A DNA stretch of 64,000 nucleotides from Codonopsis lanceolata (GCA_013146195.2 CM028377.1:165829824-165893823), one strand, 5' to 3'; numbered from the stretch's first letter, positions 23,239-33,950 are shown. Notes: generated from the sequence alone by a model not told the origin. Made by a program: numbers and translations.

Positions 23239-24586
23239 TTTTTTTTTAGGAAACAGGACCGCACCCTGCATAATTTTATTAAAAACCAAAATATAATACA
23301 ATGAGGGGGACAACCAGCCTAACCCATAACCAGGCGGACAAAGGAGCCTTACCTCTTACACCACAATAAACTACATCAATGACGAAAATTATAAAAACCA
23401 AAACCATCTTCTCTGAGAACTTGCCGAATGATGGTTGGTAACTGAGCCACCGTCTCAGATCACACATATGAACAATGAATGTAGGCCACCTCCGCAAGCT
23501 TATCTGCAACTCTATTGAGCTCTCGATATACATGTCTGATATCATAATCTGCCAACATATTTTTGCAGTCGAATAACTCACTATCATATTGCCACGGAAT
23601 CCTTTGCTTCCCCATCAAGCCCTTTGCCGCCACCATAGAATCAGTTTCCACAATCAACCGATCAATATTCAAATTCCTACATAAAGATAATCCATCTTTT
23701 AAAACTGCTATCTCTGCATACATGTTCGTTCCATGACCATAAAAACAGGAAAAAGCGCATATCAAAAAACCTTTTATGATCCCTGATAATGCCTCCCCCT
23801 GAACATACACGATTTCTAGCAGAACCATCAGTATTTAACTCGTAAATATTATTAGGCGGAGGATTCCATCGAAGCCATTGACCCATGTTCTGCCCAACAC
23901 TATGCATTGTGATCCCAAGACTCTGTAAATTAAGCGAACCAAGCACATTGGAAACCTTTTTCGGTTTATAAACTCGCATGATATCCTGAAGGCCAGTTTT
24001 GATACCTTTAAAAATTGCCGCATAAGCCATTGGTTTATTATCAAAAATTGCCTTACATCTAACTTTCCACAACTCCCAACACCCAAATATCAAACTGCAA
24101 TTCTACACGCTCCAACTTGAGTTTTAGCGGAAGATCTAACCAACCATGTATCACAAAGATGCTGCAACAAAGTATAGGAATCAACAACATGAAAGTAATG
24201 CGCCAAGCTTCTCCATATGAAATGCGCTGCTTCTGACTGAATGAATAAATGAGCAAATGATTCATGTTGATGATCATGTTCACAGCACACACACTTAGAT
24301 GCTAACATCACGCCTTTGGACTGAATGCATAGATCAACTGGTAGCGCTCCATTCAACAACTTCCACATGAACCCACTGATTTTTGTAGGAATCCAGCTTT
24401 GCCAAATCTTTTTCGCCCAAGAAGGTCTCGTCCACTTCGAACGATGCTGCTGCCAATGTTTTTGAACAAGGAACTCCCTCGAATTGGAATGGACATATAT
24501 GAGTAGATCATCCCGATTATCCTGTAGACGAACCCGTTGAACTCTATCATAATCCTCTGTTGACAGCAAGTGGGCAAATTGATCTA
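23239..24586 (-). mobile_element. 5'-truncated LINE (zinc-binding reverse transcriptase tail plus RNase H)
   Basis: Minus strand. The element ends in an A-run (plus-strand T-run 23239-23247) and is flanked by a 12-bp duplication TTTTCCAATTCT (23227-23238 and 24587-24598). Coding remains in three frames: a zf-RVT-type domain (24569-24090: 'KIWQSWIPTKISGFMWKLL', 'CVCCE..ESFAHLF..A..IW') and a plant-LINE RNase H (24093-23460: 'LNTDGSARN..SGGGIIRD', 'AEIAVLKDGLSL', 'IVETDSMVA', 'YRELNRVADKLAE'). Endonuclease and most of the reverse transcriptase were lost by 5' truncation. The right arm of the foldback element (near 28865) is the empty site, so the LINE arrived after the arms formed. Confidence 0.88.
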
Positions 24587-24908
24587 TTTTCCAATTCTAC
24601 CCATATTTATTGACTCCGTAACTTATGTTTGACTCTTTGGACAATAGTATCAAAAAACACCTTATTAATGTTTGGAGTAAAGTAAATAAAGACAGATTAG
24701 TCTTTAAAATATGTTTCCTTGGTCTATGTGAAAAGCTCCAAAACGACATATATTTTGGAACGGAGGGAGTATTTATTATTAGTCCCTCCGTTCTAGACAA
24801 AGAGTCAATTATTCTATTTTAGTACGTTTCACTTAAAGAGTCTACTTTCAAAAATTAAGATATAAAAATGTTATTTTATTTAAACATCATTTTATTTAAA
24901 TGCCATTT

Positions 24909-26990
24909 TGATGAGCCCAAGATTTCTACGAATTTTTCCGGGAATTTTCTTCTATTTTGTTCTAATTTTGAGTTAATTATGCTTTGGAAATATTATTATT
25001 TGTATTTTTGTGCATAATGTAGGTTTTCATGCATAATCGAGCTTTTATATGGTGTTTAGCACGAAGTTCGAGACAATTCCGGGCTTAAAAGTTAAATTGG
25101 AAATTATTTGCTCAATGTCTGTTAAGACAATTAAAAGATCCAAGGCAATTGAGGGCTAACGGAGGCTAACAGCACTGACAGAGGACCAAACTAAATAGCT
25201 GGAAGTGTGCAGGAAGGCGACGCTAATTACAGAAAGCCTAGGGGTACCGGAGCAAGATCTAAAGAAGCAAGGGAGGACGTACGACGCAATTTCTAGAAAG
25301 TCCTCACGTGTTGTCGCCCTGGCTGTGATGCCACGTGTCGCTCCCTCCTGCCTCCCCTCCTTAGTGCTGGCCCGCGGTTCCCTCTTGGTGGACCAAGTCA
25401 CCCAGCCCATTTTCCGCCCCACATGCCCGCCATTTAATTTAACCCACTCCCTCACTCATCCACCAGCCCATTTCTCCTGGGTTGATTCGCGAACTCCCCA
25501 CCTGGGTCTGCCTTGCTCCAGTCAATGCCCCAACCTTTATTTTCCTTCCTAAACAGCCCCCATATCTCCCTTGTGCTACCTATTTTGCCCCTGCCTATTA
25601 GTGCTCTTTGTTGCCTTCTCCCTTTATCTTCCAACCTTTAGTTTTTTTTGACAAACTAAGCCCCCATTTACGGGTGTGAGCCCTAAATGGGGCACCAGCC
25701 CCATTTCACCAAAAAATTTCACCAAATCCTTGATGTTTGATCACCTTTGAAGATTTGGAACATCATTTCAAGGGCCAAGGAAGCATTTACAAATGATTTC
25801 AATTCCGGAAACGCGATTTTCTCGGTTTAATTCTTCCTATCTATATTTTTTATAGTTGTTATAATTTCTTAGGTTGAGTAATTTTGAAAAAAAAAAAAAA
25901 GTTTGAGTAATTTTGTAAATGTGGTTGGTTTATACTTAAATTATTTATGGAATACAATTATTTTTCTATGTTAAATGTAGTGATTAAATTTAATATATCT
26001 CTTTATTTAGTACACATTCATGTTGATTATTATTTTGTGAAATTATTACTTTTAATTATTTGGCCAATAATTAAATGATTTTAGAAATATTTAGGATCCA
26101 CGAGCGCTACCTTTATATTTCGGACCAATCAATTTAATAGTTGGTGTTTTGTGACACACACCGATAGTCATTATGAGACTAGGTTTGACACGCGGTCGAA
26201 CCACCTTAGACATTCACGAGGTCGGGGATGTTAGGGTTGACTATAAGATGCGAGAGTTTGTAGTTAACCAATTTTAGTTGTCTCGGCTACCAACATGACT
26301 TGTAGAAAAATTTAGAGAATTTTTTTGCGAAGTATTACCCATGCACTTGGTTATTATTGTGTGCTCTTCATGCTTTTAATGGCGTAACGAACCCTTAGAT
26401 GATCACTAGGATGATAGGATTTCTAGCGAAAGCCCTTTTTGTTATTCCGAAAATCACAATAGTAGTTTGCATGGCATGAGACCGAAAGGAGATCGTGCGT
26501 AGATAGTCATTGGATGCTTGTTTAGACATGCATTTATTTTATCCCCTATGTTATGTGTTGCGATGATATGAGCCGGCCCGTAGCAAGGTTGAGTGATAAC
26601 TAGATTTGCTATACGTAGCGAAAGCCCGTAGTGAGTAAAATAATGCGTCCGACTACCAAGACTTGAGTTAAAGAAAAGCAAAAAGAGGATTAAATTAAAC
26701 ACCGGCTAGACTAGAAATATTGCACTCTTATATTTTTTATCTTGATTTGTTGTTGCCAAACCACCTCCGCGTTAGTTTAGATTTAATTTCTTTCTAGGTT
26801 GTTTATATTTTTTGATTTTAATTCATTTTATTTTCGCTCAAATATAATTAGTTAGCATAATTTTGGTACTTAGTTGGAGTGAGAATTTCGTGCATTCCCT
26901 GTGAAATCGATAACTCGTACTTATGTACACTTTATTACTTGATACGGCTGGGTATTCTTGCCCGAGTTGTGTTTTATGCACACCGTATTT
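24909..26990. mobile_element. Probable solo LTR inserted in the left arm
   Basis: Comparison with the right arm (28555-28575) shows an extra ~2.08 kb here, between 'aaatgccatttt' and 'tttaaaaaatgac'. It starts TGATGAGCCCAAGATTTC and ends near '..gttttatgcacaccg'. The tail, with 'tccctgtgaaatcgataactc', resembles the end region of Athila-type LTRs. No gag, pol or PBS. The right boundary is uncertain by ~10 bp; the flanks CATTT and TATTT may be an eroded target duplication. Confidence 0.55.
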
Positions 26991-27319
26991 CTTTTAAAAA
27001 ATGACTTTCAAACGGGCACTCTTTACCCGAAACATAGAGATTAAATTACAGCAATTATGGAGGAGAGATATCATTTTCGATTTTTAATAACCTGCATAGA
27101 TGTCTCCATTCCATTCCATATTTAGTTGTATGTATAATTACCAACTCATATTTCTACTTTTATGAAAGTATATAACCAGCCATTAATGATTATAGAGTTG
27201 AAATATATTGGTGTAAACAAAATACATTATAGCTTTGGTCAGTACTTAAAGAAATGACATCCAAATAGAAAAGATAGTAACAGTGAACAGAAACGAAACA
27301 TCCATAAATATATCTTCTT

Positions 27320-27329
27320 TATATATATA
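27320..27329 (+). promoter_or_regulatory. TATA box of the captured protease promoter (left arm)
   Basis: 'ttctttatatatatagagtagtg', about 285 bp before ATG 27614, reading toward the loop. Confidence 0.5.
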
Positions 27330-27613
27330 GAGTAGTGTTCAGTGCTTCATTGATGTTCCAGCTCTCTTCGTGCTTCGGCAATAGAAATCTTCTCAACTGA
27401 GTCCGTCTTTGACTCTCGCATGCCGATGCCGCTATCACTTTTATCCCTTTAGTCCAGTTTGATCATATATTGTTACGCTTTCTGACTTTATCCCTTCTTG
27501 TTTCTGAGCCTTTGACCATCAATCAAGTGCCAAACTGGTATGAGCAATCTTTGTGTAAAGGATCTACAAATGTAGATTTTTGTTTCTCCCTTGTAATTTC
27601 TTGCTCCTTCCAA

Positions 27614-27886
27614 ATGGATTCACATGTACTCTTCTTCTTCTTCTTCTTCATTATTTTCGTACTTAGGGTCGATGGTCTAGGGCCTCTAGGTCATGGCTTT
27701 GAAGTCCATCTTATTCACCGTGATTCCGTCATTTCTCCTCTTTTCAACCACTCTGCAACACGAGGAGAACGGTCAAGACATGCCTTGCGTTCTCTTCACC
27801 GAGTCAGTCACATAATGACTACTATTGAACACAACATAGATGGACTTCAAAGCCATGACCTAGAGGCCCTCGACCATCGACCCTGA
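27614..27886 (+). pseudogene. CDR1-like aspartic protease, N-terminal fragment running into its own antisense arm
   Basis: ATG 27614 opens a 90-codon frame. Residues 1-20 are a signal peptide ('MDSHVLFFFFFFIIFVL', from a CTT-repeat tract). Residues 26-66 are the prosegment start of plant CDR1/nepenthesin-type aspartic proteases ('GFEVHLIHRDSVISPLF', '..RSRHALRSLHRVSHI'). After the loop the frame runs into the reverse arm and stops at 27886, so the last ~16 residues come from the antisense copy. Catalytic DTGS and DSG regions are absent. CDR1-type enzymes are secreted and one is known in Arabidopsis disease signalling. The 27614-27711 part lies in the left arm, so its coding sequence is repeated in reverse at 27838-27935. 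A protein is possible but a hairpin transcript is more interesting. Confidence 0.7.
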
Positions 27887-28228
27887 GTACGACAATAATG
27901 AAGAAGAAGAAGAGTACATGTGAATCCATTTGGAAGGAGAAAGAATTACAAGGGTGAAACAAAAATCTACAGTTGTAGATCCTTTACACAAAGATTGCTT
28001 ATACCAGATTGACACTTGATTGATGGTCAAAGGCTCAGAAACAAGAAGGGCTAATGTCAGAAAGCGTAACAATATATGATCAAACTTGACTAAAGGGATC
28101 AAAGAGATAGTGGCATGCGAGAGTCAAAGACAGACTCAGTTGAGAAGATTTCTATTGCCGAAGCACAAAGAGAGCTGGAACATGCAAGAATTTGAGCTGG
28201 AACATCAATGAAGCACTGAACACTACTC

Positions 28229-28238
28229 TATATATATA
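28229..28238 (-). promoter_or_regulatory. TATA box of the captured promoter (right arm)
   Basis: Mirror copy of the TATA box at 27320-27329, reading leftwards into the loop, so the two promoters converge. Confidence 0.5.
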
Positions 28239-28518
28239 AAGAAGATATATTTATGGATGTTTCGTTTCTGTTCACTGTTACTATCTTTTCTATTTGGATG
28301 TCATTTCTTGAAGGACTGACCAAAGCTATAATGTATTTTGTTTACACCAATATATTTCAACTCTACAATGATTAATGGTTGGTTATATACTTTCATAAAA
28401 GTAGAAATACGAGTTGGTAATTATACATACAACTAAATATGCAATAGAAAGGAGACATCCATGCAGGTTATTAAAAATCGAAAATGATATCTCTCCCTCC
28501 ATAATTGCTGTAATTTAA

Positions 28519-28682
28519 TCCTTATGTTTCGAGTAAAGAGTGCCCGTTTGAAAGTCATTTTTTTAAAAAAATGACATTTAAATAAAATAGTAATTTTATG
28601 TCTTAATTTTTGAAAGTACATTCTTTAAGTGAAACATACTAAAATAGAATAATTGACTCTTTGTCTAGAACGGAGGGACTAG
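28519..28682. mobile_element. Stowaway-type MITE (right-arm copy)
   Basis: Ends 'TCCTTATGTTTCGAGTAAAGAGT' and, in reverse, 'AGTCCCTCCGTTCTAGACAAAGAGT', next to TA. The same MITE lies in the left arm (about 24793-27050, split by the solo LTR) and a relative at 38123-39314. Confidence 0.7.
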
Positions 28683-28688
28683 TAATAA

Positions 28689-28972
28689 ATACTCCATCCA
28701 TTCCAAAATATATGTCGTTTTGGAGCTTTTCACACAGACTAAGGAAACATATTTTAAAGACTAAACTACCTTTATTTACTTTACTCCAAACATTAATGAG
28801 GTGTTTTTTGATACTGTTGTCCAAAGAGTCAAACACAAGTTACGGAGTCAATAAATATGAGTAGAATTGGAAAAAAGAAAAAGATTCATTGAAAATTGCA
28901 AAGCGACATCTATTTTGGAACAAAAAACCTATCCCAAAACGATATATATTATGGAATGGAGGGAATATATAG
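28689..28972. mobile_element. Stowaway-type MITE (CTCC..CCAAAATA family)
   Basis: 'CTCCATCCATTCCAAAATATATG' on the left and, in reverse, 'CCTCCATTCCATAATATATATC' on the right, both followed by 'CGTTTTGG'. The left-arm copy runs from about 23134 to 24775 and contains the LINE. Confidence 0.7.
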
Positions 28973-29130
28973 AAATAGAACGATGAATTGGTTACATACA
29001 TCTATCATCTATGGAGCCCATATCTGATATCAACCCCAAAGTATCAACAAGAAAGAGTTGTGCCCAGATTTAGAAACACTTTATATATATATATATACAT
29101 CCATCAGATATTATACATCATCAGTACAGA

Positions 29131-29300
29131 ACCAAGGATCGAGTCCTAGCAACCTCAGTGTGGGGGTGGCTCCTTTTAGGTATTAGGCACGGGTCCTTCT
29201 AGCTACTTAATCGTTGAGTCACCGTGATTTTCCATCTCACATTCTCATGGGGCTGGGGTGTGAGGGCTCTCGGGCGGAGAGTTTCTCCTTTTTGGAACAA
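29131..29300 (+). mobile_element. SINE-like insertion in the right arm
   Basis: Extra 170 bp relative to the left arm ('gtacag|attacat' at 22916-22935, reversed). It begins 'accaaggatcgagtcctagc', close to a Pol III B-box, followed by 'ctcagtg..gggggtggc' and a T-run near the end ('ctcctttttgg'). A clear A-box and target duplication are lacking, so the SINE call is tentative; the insertion itself is clear. Confidence 0.4.
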
Positions 29301-29341
29301 ATTACATGGAGAAAATGATGCTGTAAGATGCTTAAATTCAA

Positions 29342-29580
29342 GGCAAAACACACAAATGGGTCACCCAACTTTACCATTTTTTGCAATTCGACCACAGAAA
29401 GTTTGAAATATCTAATTTGGCCACCCAACTTTAGTCTAGTTACAAGCGAGCCCATTTTTTGGATGGCCGTTAGATTTAGCGGTTAAGTCATGTCAAATAT
29501 CTATTTTACCCCTGTAAATATCAATGGAGGAACAATTATATTTTAAAAGGGATCAAACTGTAAATAATAGAATTTGGGGG
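29342..29580 (-). repeat. Dispersed ~240-bp repeat, inverted copy
   Basis: Reverse complement of 37030-37275 and 41125-41374 ('gggtgacc', 'gatggccgttagattta', 'caggggtaaaatagatatttgac', 'cagtttgatccc'). No coding capacity. It joins the foldback element at 29341 and unique DNA near 29580. Confidence 0.8.
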
Positions 29581-29779
29581 CGTTACAGATCTGTTCCTCC
29601 ATCTCTGCCCTCTCGTTTTCTCTCTCAAACTTTAAATTATTGTCTTATTGGTCGGAATCTGCTGATTGGCTTGGGTTGTCGGAATTTGGAGGGTGTTGTT
29701 CTTCGAGATTCGACATCGTTGTACTCTAGTCTGGTTGAATGCTAACTACGGGGGACCCTTTTCTTTAAAGCCCAGTTCT
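29581..29779. other. 3' flank of the proline-rich gene
   Basis: Presumed downstream sequence of the minus-strand gene at 29780-30178. I see no further feature. Confidence 0.4.
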
Positions 29780-30178
29780 TCACCTTGTCGCCCTTTTCCT
29801 CTCACTTATAAGCTTGTAGATCTGCCAAATCCGACGCTTTATTTTTCCAAATTGTCTTAAATAATATTTGTTTATAAAATTCATAGTAAACAGAAAAAAA
29901 AAGGTGAGTAAGAGAGTAATAACAGAGTTGGATTGTTTAATGGCGCCTGAAGGCGGCGGAGGGCTGTAATAGTAATATGTAAAGTAAGGCATAATTGGAT
30001 TTGGTGGCATCGGGCTTGGGTAGTTTCCATTTGGCGGCGATGGTGGTGGTGGGTAAGGGAAGTAACTTGGCTGAAACGGTGGTGGAGATGAGTAGTAGTA
30101 GCCAGAGTTGGGAGGAGACAGCGGTGGAGGGCAGTCGGGGGTAGTTGGGGTTGGCGGCGGCAGAGATGGTGGTGGAGA
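29780..30178 (-). pseudogene. Proline-rich (extensin-like) protein, 3' part, cut by a retrotransposon
   Basis: Minus strand, from the retroelement junction: a proline-rich segment ('PPPTPTTPDCPPPLSPP', 'NSGYYYSSPPPF', 'FPYPPPPSPPNGNYP'), then 'NPIMPYFTYYYYSPPPPSGA', then a hydrophobic C-terminal stretch 'NSVITLLLTFFFLF'. Proline-rich, tyrosine-containing plant wall proteins of this kind often end in a hydrophobic tail that may be a GPI-anchor signal. The frame continues to a stop at 29780, longer than expected after such a tail. The 5' part is at 36795-36966. The 6.6-kb element between them makes the gene non-functional. The last bases here, GGAGA (30174-30178), pair with GGAGG (36795-36799) as the likely target duplication. 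Confidence 0.75.
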
Positions 30179-31216
30179 TGTGGCACCTTGATCCTTCGTT
30201 AGCTTCGCTTGTGTACCATTCTCGTATTTCTCCCTTTGTTGTTATTATGTTTGGTTTGCGAGAGAGTCTAGATGTGTATGAGAGACCACATTAAGGCCAA
30301 AACACTATTAAGAGATGACATATAGTTGTTGACTTGCTAAAGTCACAAGTCGTGACTCGACGATAGTCGGAATGCGACGCGATTGAGAGTTTGCTTGCGT
30401 TTTGTGTTCGTGACCTCGGTTTGGTCGTAGACCTTTACATGATGATTGATTAACATGTTTAGATGTATTAGACTTCAATTTGGAGATGTTCCTTAAGTCT
30501 ATTGATGAGTTGGAAGCTTTGGAGATAACATTCGTCTCTATCGCGTAGCTCGGGGATTGAGTCACGTAATCGTCTCTCCTTTGGAGTTCTCATTCTCCTA
30601 GTTGTTATTCAACTTCCTAGAAGTATTCAAGCTTCTTTATTTATCCTTTAGACTTGCTTTAAGTCTCCTTTCATTGCTCGTTCGATTGCTAGTTCATTCG
30701 GCGTTTCAATTGCACGTTGTAGCACCTTGTTCCAGTTTTGCTCCGAGATGTTTTGAGGGTTGTTTGTGAGTGTTCTAAGGGAGTTCTAGACCTACTTTGA
30801 TTGGGGTTTGAACCTTGTTTGGTTTGGTTGAGTGTTTGGGGTCATTTGGGGTTGAATTATAGAGAATTTGGGGTCTGGGAGGCTTACGGCGGCAAGGTGG
30901 AAAGGACCTTCCCCCCGCAAGGTCACCAGAAATTGTCAAGGATTTGTACATGGAGGATGCGGCCGCATGGCTTGGGGGACCATGCGACCGCAAGGTGCCC
31001 CGACTCAGCAATGCCATGTTTTGTGATTTGACGAGAAATACCTATCCTACCCTCATCAAACCCCCTCTAAACCCTTCCTAACCTCCCATACTTAGTCCTA
31101 ATCATGTCCTAACATTAGTTGGAAGTTAATTAAGGTTAGATTAGTGAGTGATTACTCCTAATCTTTACTAATTGTACTAGGGAAATCCCTATTGTGCCCT
31201 CTTTACTTTTGGGGGG

Positions 31217-31224
31217 TATAAATA
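31217..31224 (+). promoter_or_regulatory. LTR TATA box, copy B
   Basis: 'ggggggTATAAATAcccaaacc', followed by 'aattcagaaatcc' and a GA-rich leader as in copy A. Confidence 0.6.
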
Positions 31225-31454
31225 CCCAAACCCATTTGAGAATTCAGAAATCCTCCTCATTTCTCCCCTTCCTTCATACATATTAGAGAGAGAAAGAGTT
31301 CTTGGGGGGTTTTGAGCCATAGCCTTCTTCTTCCTTCGATCCACGAAGATCCAACTGTCGGATTGCCTTCAAACTTCGGATTCTTGAAGCCCTCGACGAG
31401 TAGAACAACTTCACCGATCCGATTTTAGTTCTTTGGAGTTTTCATCCGAGCTAG

Positions 31455-33128
31455 GTAAGTTACTTTCTTTTGGTTTTGGTTCATTGGCCCTAAAGAAAAC
31501 AATCTATGTGCTATTTGTGGGCAATGAACACTTGGTATGCCTATTTTGTGAGTTTTTGGAGGTATGAACTTGCTAATGCAATGGGTAGGATGATTTGAAT
31601 GATATGGTGTGTTGGGAGAAATGGGTTATCCCTTTGTTAAAATTTTTATGAATTTTAGGGCTTGGGAATTAAGCCCAAATTATTTTGGAATTTGTTATAA
31701 ATTGAACTTGGTGAAATGTTGGGATTTATGGAATGTGTAAAGGATGAATCTTAATAGTAAGACTCAACGGAGTCAATATGAATTCAATAATGTGTTAATG
31801 AACTTGGGTTGAAATCCTACGATGTTTGGGTTACGTTTGATTATGTTTGTGAGGACCCGAGTACTTCATTTTGTGTTCAATTATGACATCGGTGTGTTAG
31901 ATGGTGAACATTAGGTGATGCTTTACCTAATTAGCGAGCCGTATTAAAGAGCTATTACAAGCTTGAGATTTGAATAGTCGGGTGCGACTCTTGGAAATGT
32001 ACTTAGAGAGTGCTCGTTAGAGCATGGAGCATTAGAGACCAACCTAGGGTCTCGAGTACTATTTAGTAATGATTATTGAATGAATTCTCTCAAGGGAATT
32101 TAGTCGCGTGTACATGAAAACACTTGCGGGATTTGGACTGCGGGGTAGTTTTGTCATTCATAAGAATGGTTTTAAGGATGTCAATTCTATACGACGGTTA
32201 GGACTATGGTTGAGTCTGGTATGCTTTTATGTATAGACTAAACACTAAGTCTTGATTTATGGTTGTTCTTAGACTAAAATAGTAGTCTTTGGTTTAATCT
32301 CGAGTAGAGGACTATAGTAGACCTCACAATGTGATTTCTTGAGCTTATATGCTACTCTTGATTGGGTGATGACTTGAGGATTATGAGTACCTCAATATAT
32401 GGTTCTTGGACTAAACTTATAAGTTAATTGGATTTGTAACGTACGTGCAAATATGTGTACTGTTAGATTGGTGTGTAGAGCCTTATGACCTACTTGAATT
32501 GATGAGTCCGCTCTTGTCGGACTTGGTTCTTGTTTGAGCATGCGAGTAAATATCTACTTGTGCATTGCAGATAAGTCCAGCTGGCATTAATTGGATTGGT
32601 TTTTATAGGTCAGGGTAGGACGATACATCGCCTATACGAATCATAAGATTCGTATTCACTATGGATCGCCGTACCTGGGACCTCACACACCCTCCACTGT
32701 TGGCCCCAGTGGGGAAGTTAGCCCATCTCGTAACCAATAGAGCGAATGGATTATGCTAAACTAGACTGAGAAAGGGCTGCCCTTGAGGCGTAGCCGTTCA
32801 GTGTGTTGATTCCATCACGAGCATCGATGGTACAACCAGTTTAACATTATGTATTGCAGGAGCAGCACAATGGCACTAATTTGGTATCTTCTCTATCCCT
32901 TATGTGGCTTTCTACAAGCACTTATATGAAAGATAATGTGAAGTGTGGTTTAAGAAGTTTATGTACCTTGATGACTTAGTATATGTTCATTGTTGGTATA
33001 CTAATATGATACTGTGATTCTTTTATATGCTTATGCATTATGCCATGACATGCCATGCTACGCCATACAGTTGCATTTAGTAGCTTACTGGGTCATTATC
33101 ACTCATTTCGTGTGTTTGTTTTCCTTAG
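31455..33128 (+). other. Predicted leader intron in LTR copy B
   Basis: Donor AG|GTAAGT at 31455 matches the plant consensus. Acceptor 'tgtttgttttccttag' ends at 33128. Splicing would join the leader to the last ~710 nt of the LTR, the PBS and gag, and remove the hairpin block. Confidence 0.5.
32621..32712 (+). promoter_or_regulatory. Conserved covarying hairpin pair, copy B
   Basis: Hairpin 1 (32621-32668): CGAT/ATCG, CAT/ATG, ATACGAATC/GATTCGTAT with loop ATAA. Hairpin 2 (32694-32712): CCACTG/CAGTGG with loop TTGGCCC. Confidence 0.65.
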
Positions 33129-33841
33129 TTTGTGCACTGAGCCCGTTAGTACGCGTTGCGGTTGCAGACTGGTGAGTTTTAGCAGGTGGTCTTCCCGGTG
33201 ATAGCTTGGATTATTTATTGTATTTATTCATCTTATGAGTTACGGATGTAAAGTTATGTAAACTTTACTTGGGTAGACTGTGTTATTATTTTATTATCGT
33301 ATTATCTTGTGAGCCGACTTGTTTGGTCGAGCTATTGTATTTATTTAGAAGTTATTATGTCGTCTTCCCGAGCAAGGTTTTAGCTCGCGTATTCTAGTAT
33401 TGTGTTATCGTTGTTTCTATCTTCGTCAATTCTAGTCGTGAGATTTTGGTTTAGTTGTCTAGTATTTAATCTCTTATTCTTTTAGTTGATTTGTCCCTCC
33501 GGCATGTTGTAGCCGTTGAGCGCCGGCCTTTGGTTGCCGATGGTTTGTTCCCCGTGCGCAATGTTGTGTCACGCACGTCGTAGATTTGTCGAGAGATAGT
33601 TATCTCTCAGCGTTCCTTTGTTTAGGATTAAAGGCTTGGGTTCCACTTATGATTTGCTTCCGCAGATTTTAGTTTTTGTTGTTCCGTTTTGCCGTTATGG
33701 CTTTACATTTCGGTTTTGAGCTTGTTGGCTCAACTTTTGACTCACACCATTATGCTTAGCAGGTGCTTGTCCATCTCTTAACTTGTCTTGGTGGCACGAC
33801 CTTGGGATTCCGCATTGGAGTCCGGGTCGGGTCGCCACAGT

Positions 33842-33853
33842 TGGTATCAGAGC
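33842..33853 (+). other. Primer-binding site (initiator tRNA-Met)
   Basis: TGGTATCAGAGC two bases after the LTR end is the complement of the 3' end of plant initiator tRNA-Met, used by most Ty3/gypsy chromoviruses and Ty1/copia elements. Confidence 0.92.
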
Positions 33854-33950
33854 TATAGGTTAGCTATTTCGCCAGGATAGGTTCCTTGGCCTAGTTTGGG
33901 TTGGGTTTATTGTTGAGATTTTAACGTTGAGTGTTCCTTGTAGACGTTTA

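Larger units (their letters stand above)
22815..29341. mobile_element. Foldback-like element with ~1.5-kb inverted arms and captured protease 5' end
   Basis: Outer ends are TTGAATTTAAGCATCTTGCA (left) and its near-perfect reverse complement at 29341. The right arm is about 27838-29341. The left arm is 22815-27711 but carries a LINE (23239-24586) and a ~2.1-kb insertion (24909-26990). The loop is 27712-27837. Without the two insertions the unit would be about 3.1 kb. The homologous repeats at 37276 and 41374 read 'tttgcct|aaattcaaag' with no such block, so it behaves as a discrete insertion. No transposase and no clear target duplication, so the class is uncertain: foldback, MULE relative with long terminal repeats, or a fold-back replication product. 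Confidence 0.75.
27838..29341. repeat. Right arm of the foldback element
   Basis: Reverse complement of the left arm. 27838-28560 matches 27004-27711 almost base for base near the loop, with a small tandem duplication of 'gagctggaacat' at about 28174-28203. 28560-29130 matches 24599-24908 and 22930-23238. The outer 29301-29341 matches 22815-22850. It lacks the LINE and the 2.1-kb insertion but has its own 170-bp insertion at 29131. Confidence 0.88.
30179..33839 (+). mobile_element. 5' LTR of a Tekay-like gypsy element, copy B
   Basis: Starts TGTGGCACCTTGATCC and ends GGGTCGGGTCGCCACA, two bases before an initiator-Met primer-binding site. 3661 bp long. It shares with copies A and E the 'gagagagtctagatgtgtatgagag' and 'gttgttgacttgctaaag' blocks near its start. 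TATAAATA at 31217-31224, a predicted leader intron 31455-33128 and the hairpin block 32621-32712 lie inside. Confidence 0.85.

Noticed and set aside
29131..29160. B-box-like sequence as part of a tRNA gene
   Set aside because: No cloverleaf or A-box can be drawn; better explained as a SINE-like fragment.
30801..31031. Frame over the palindromic U3 part of LTR copy B
   Set aside because: Composed of the hairpin cassette; the same position in other LTRs is not coding.
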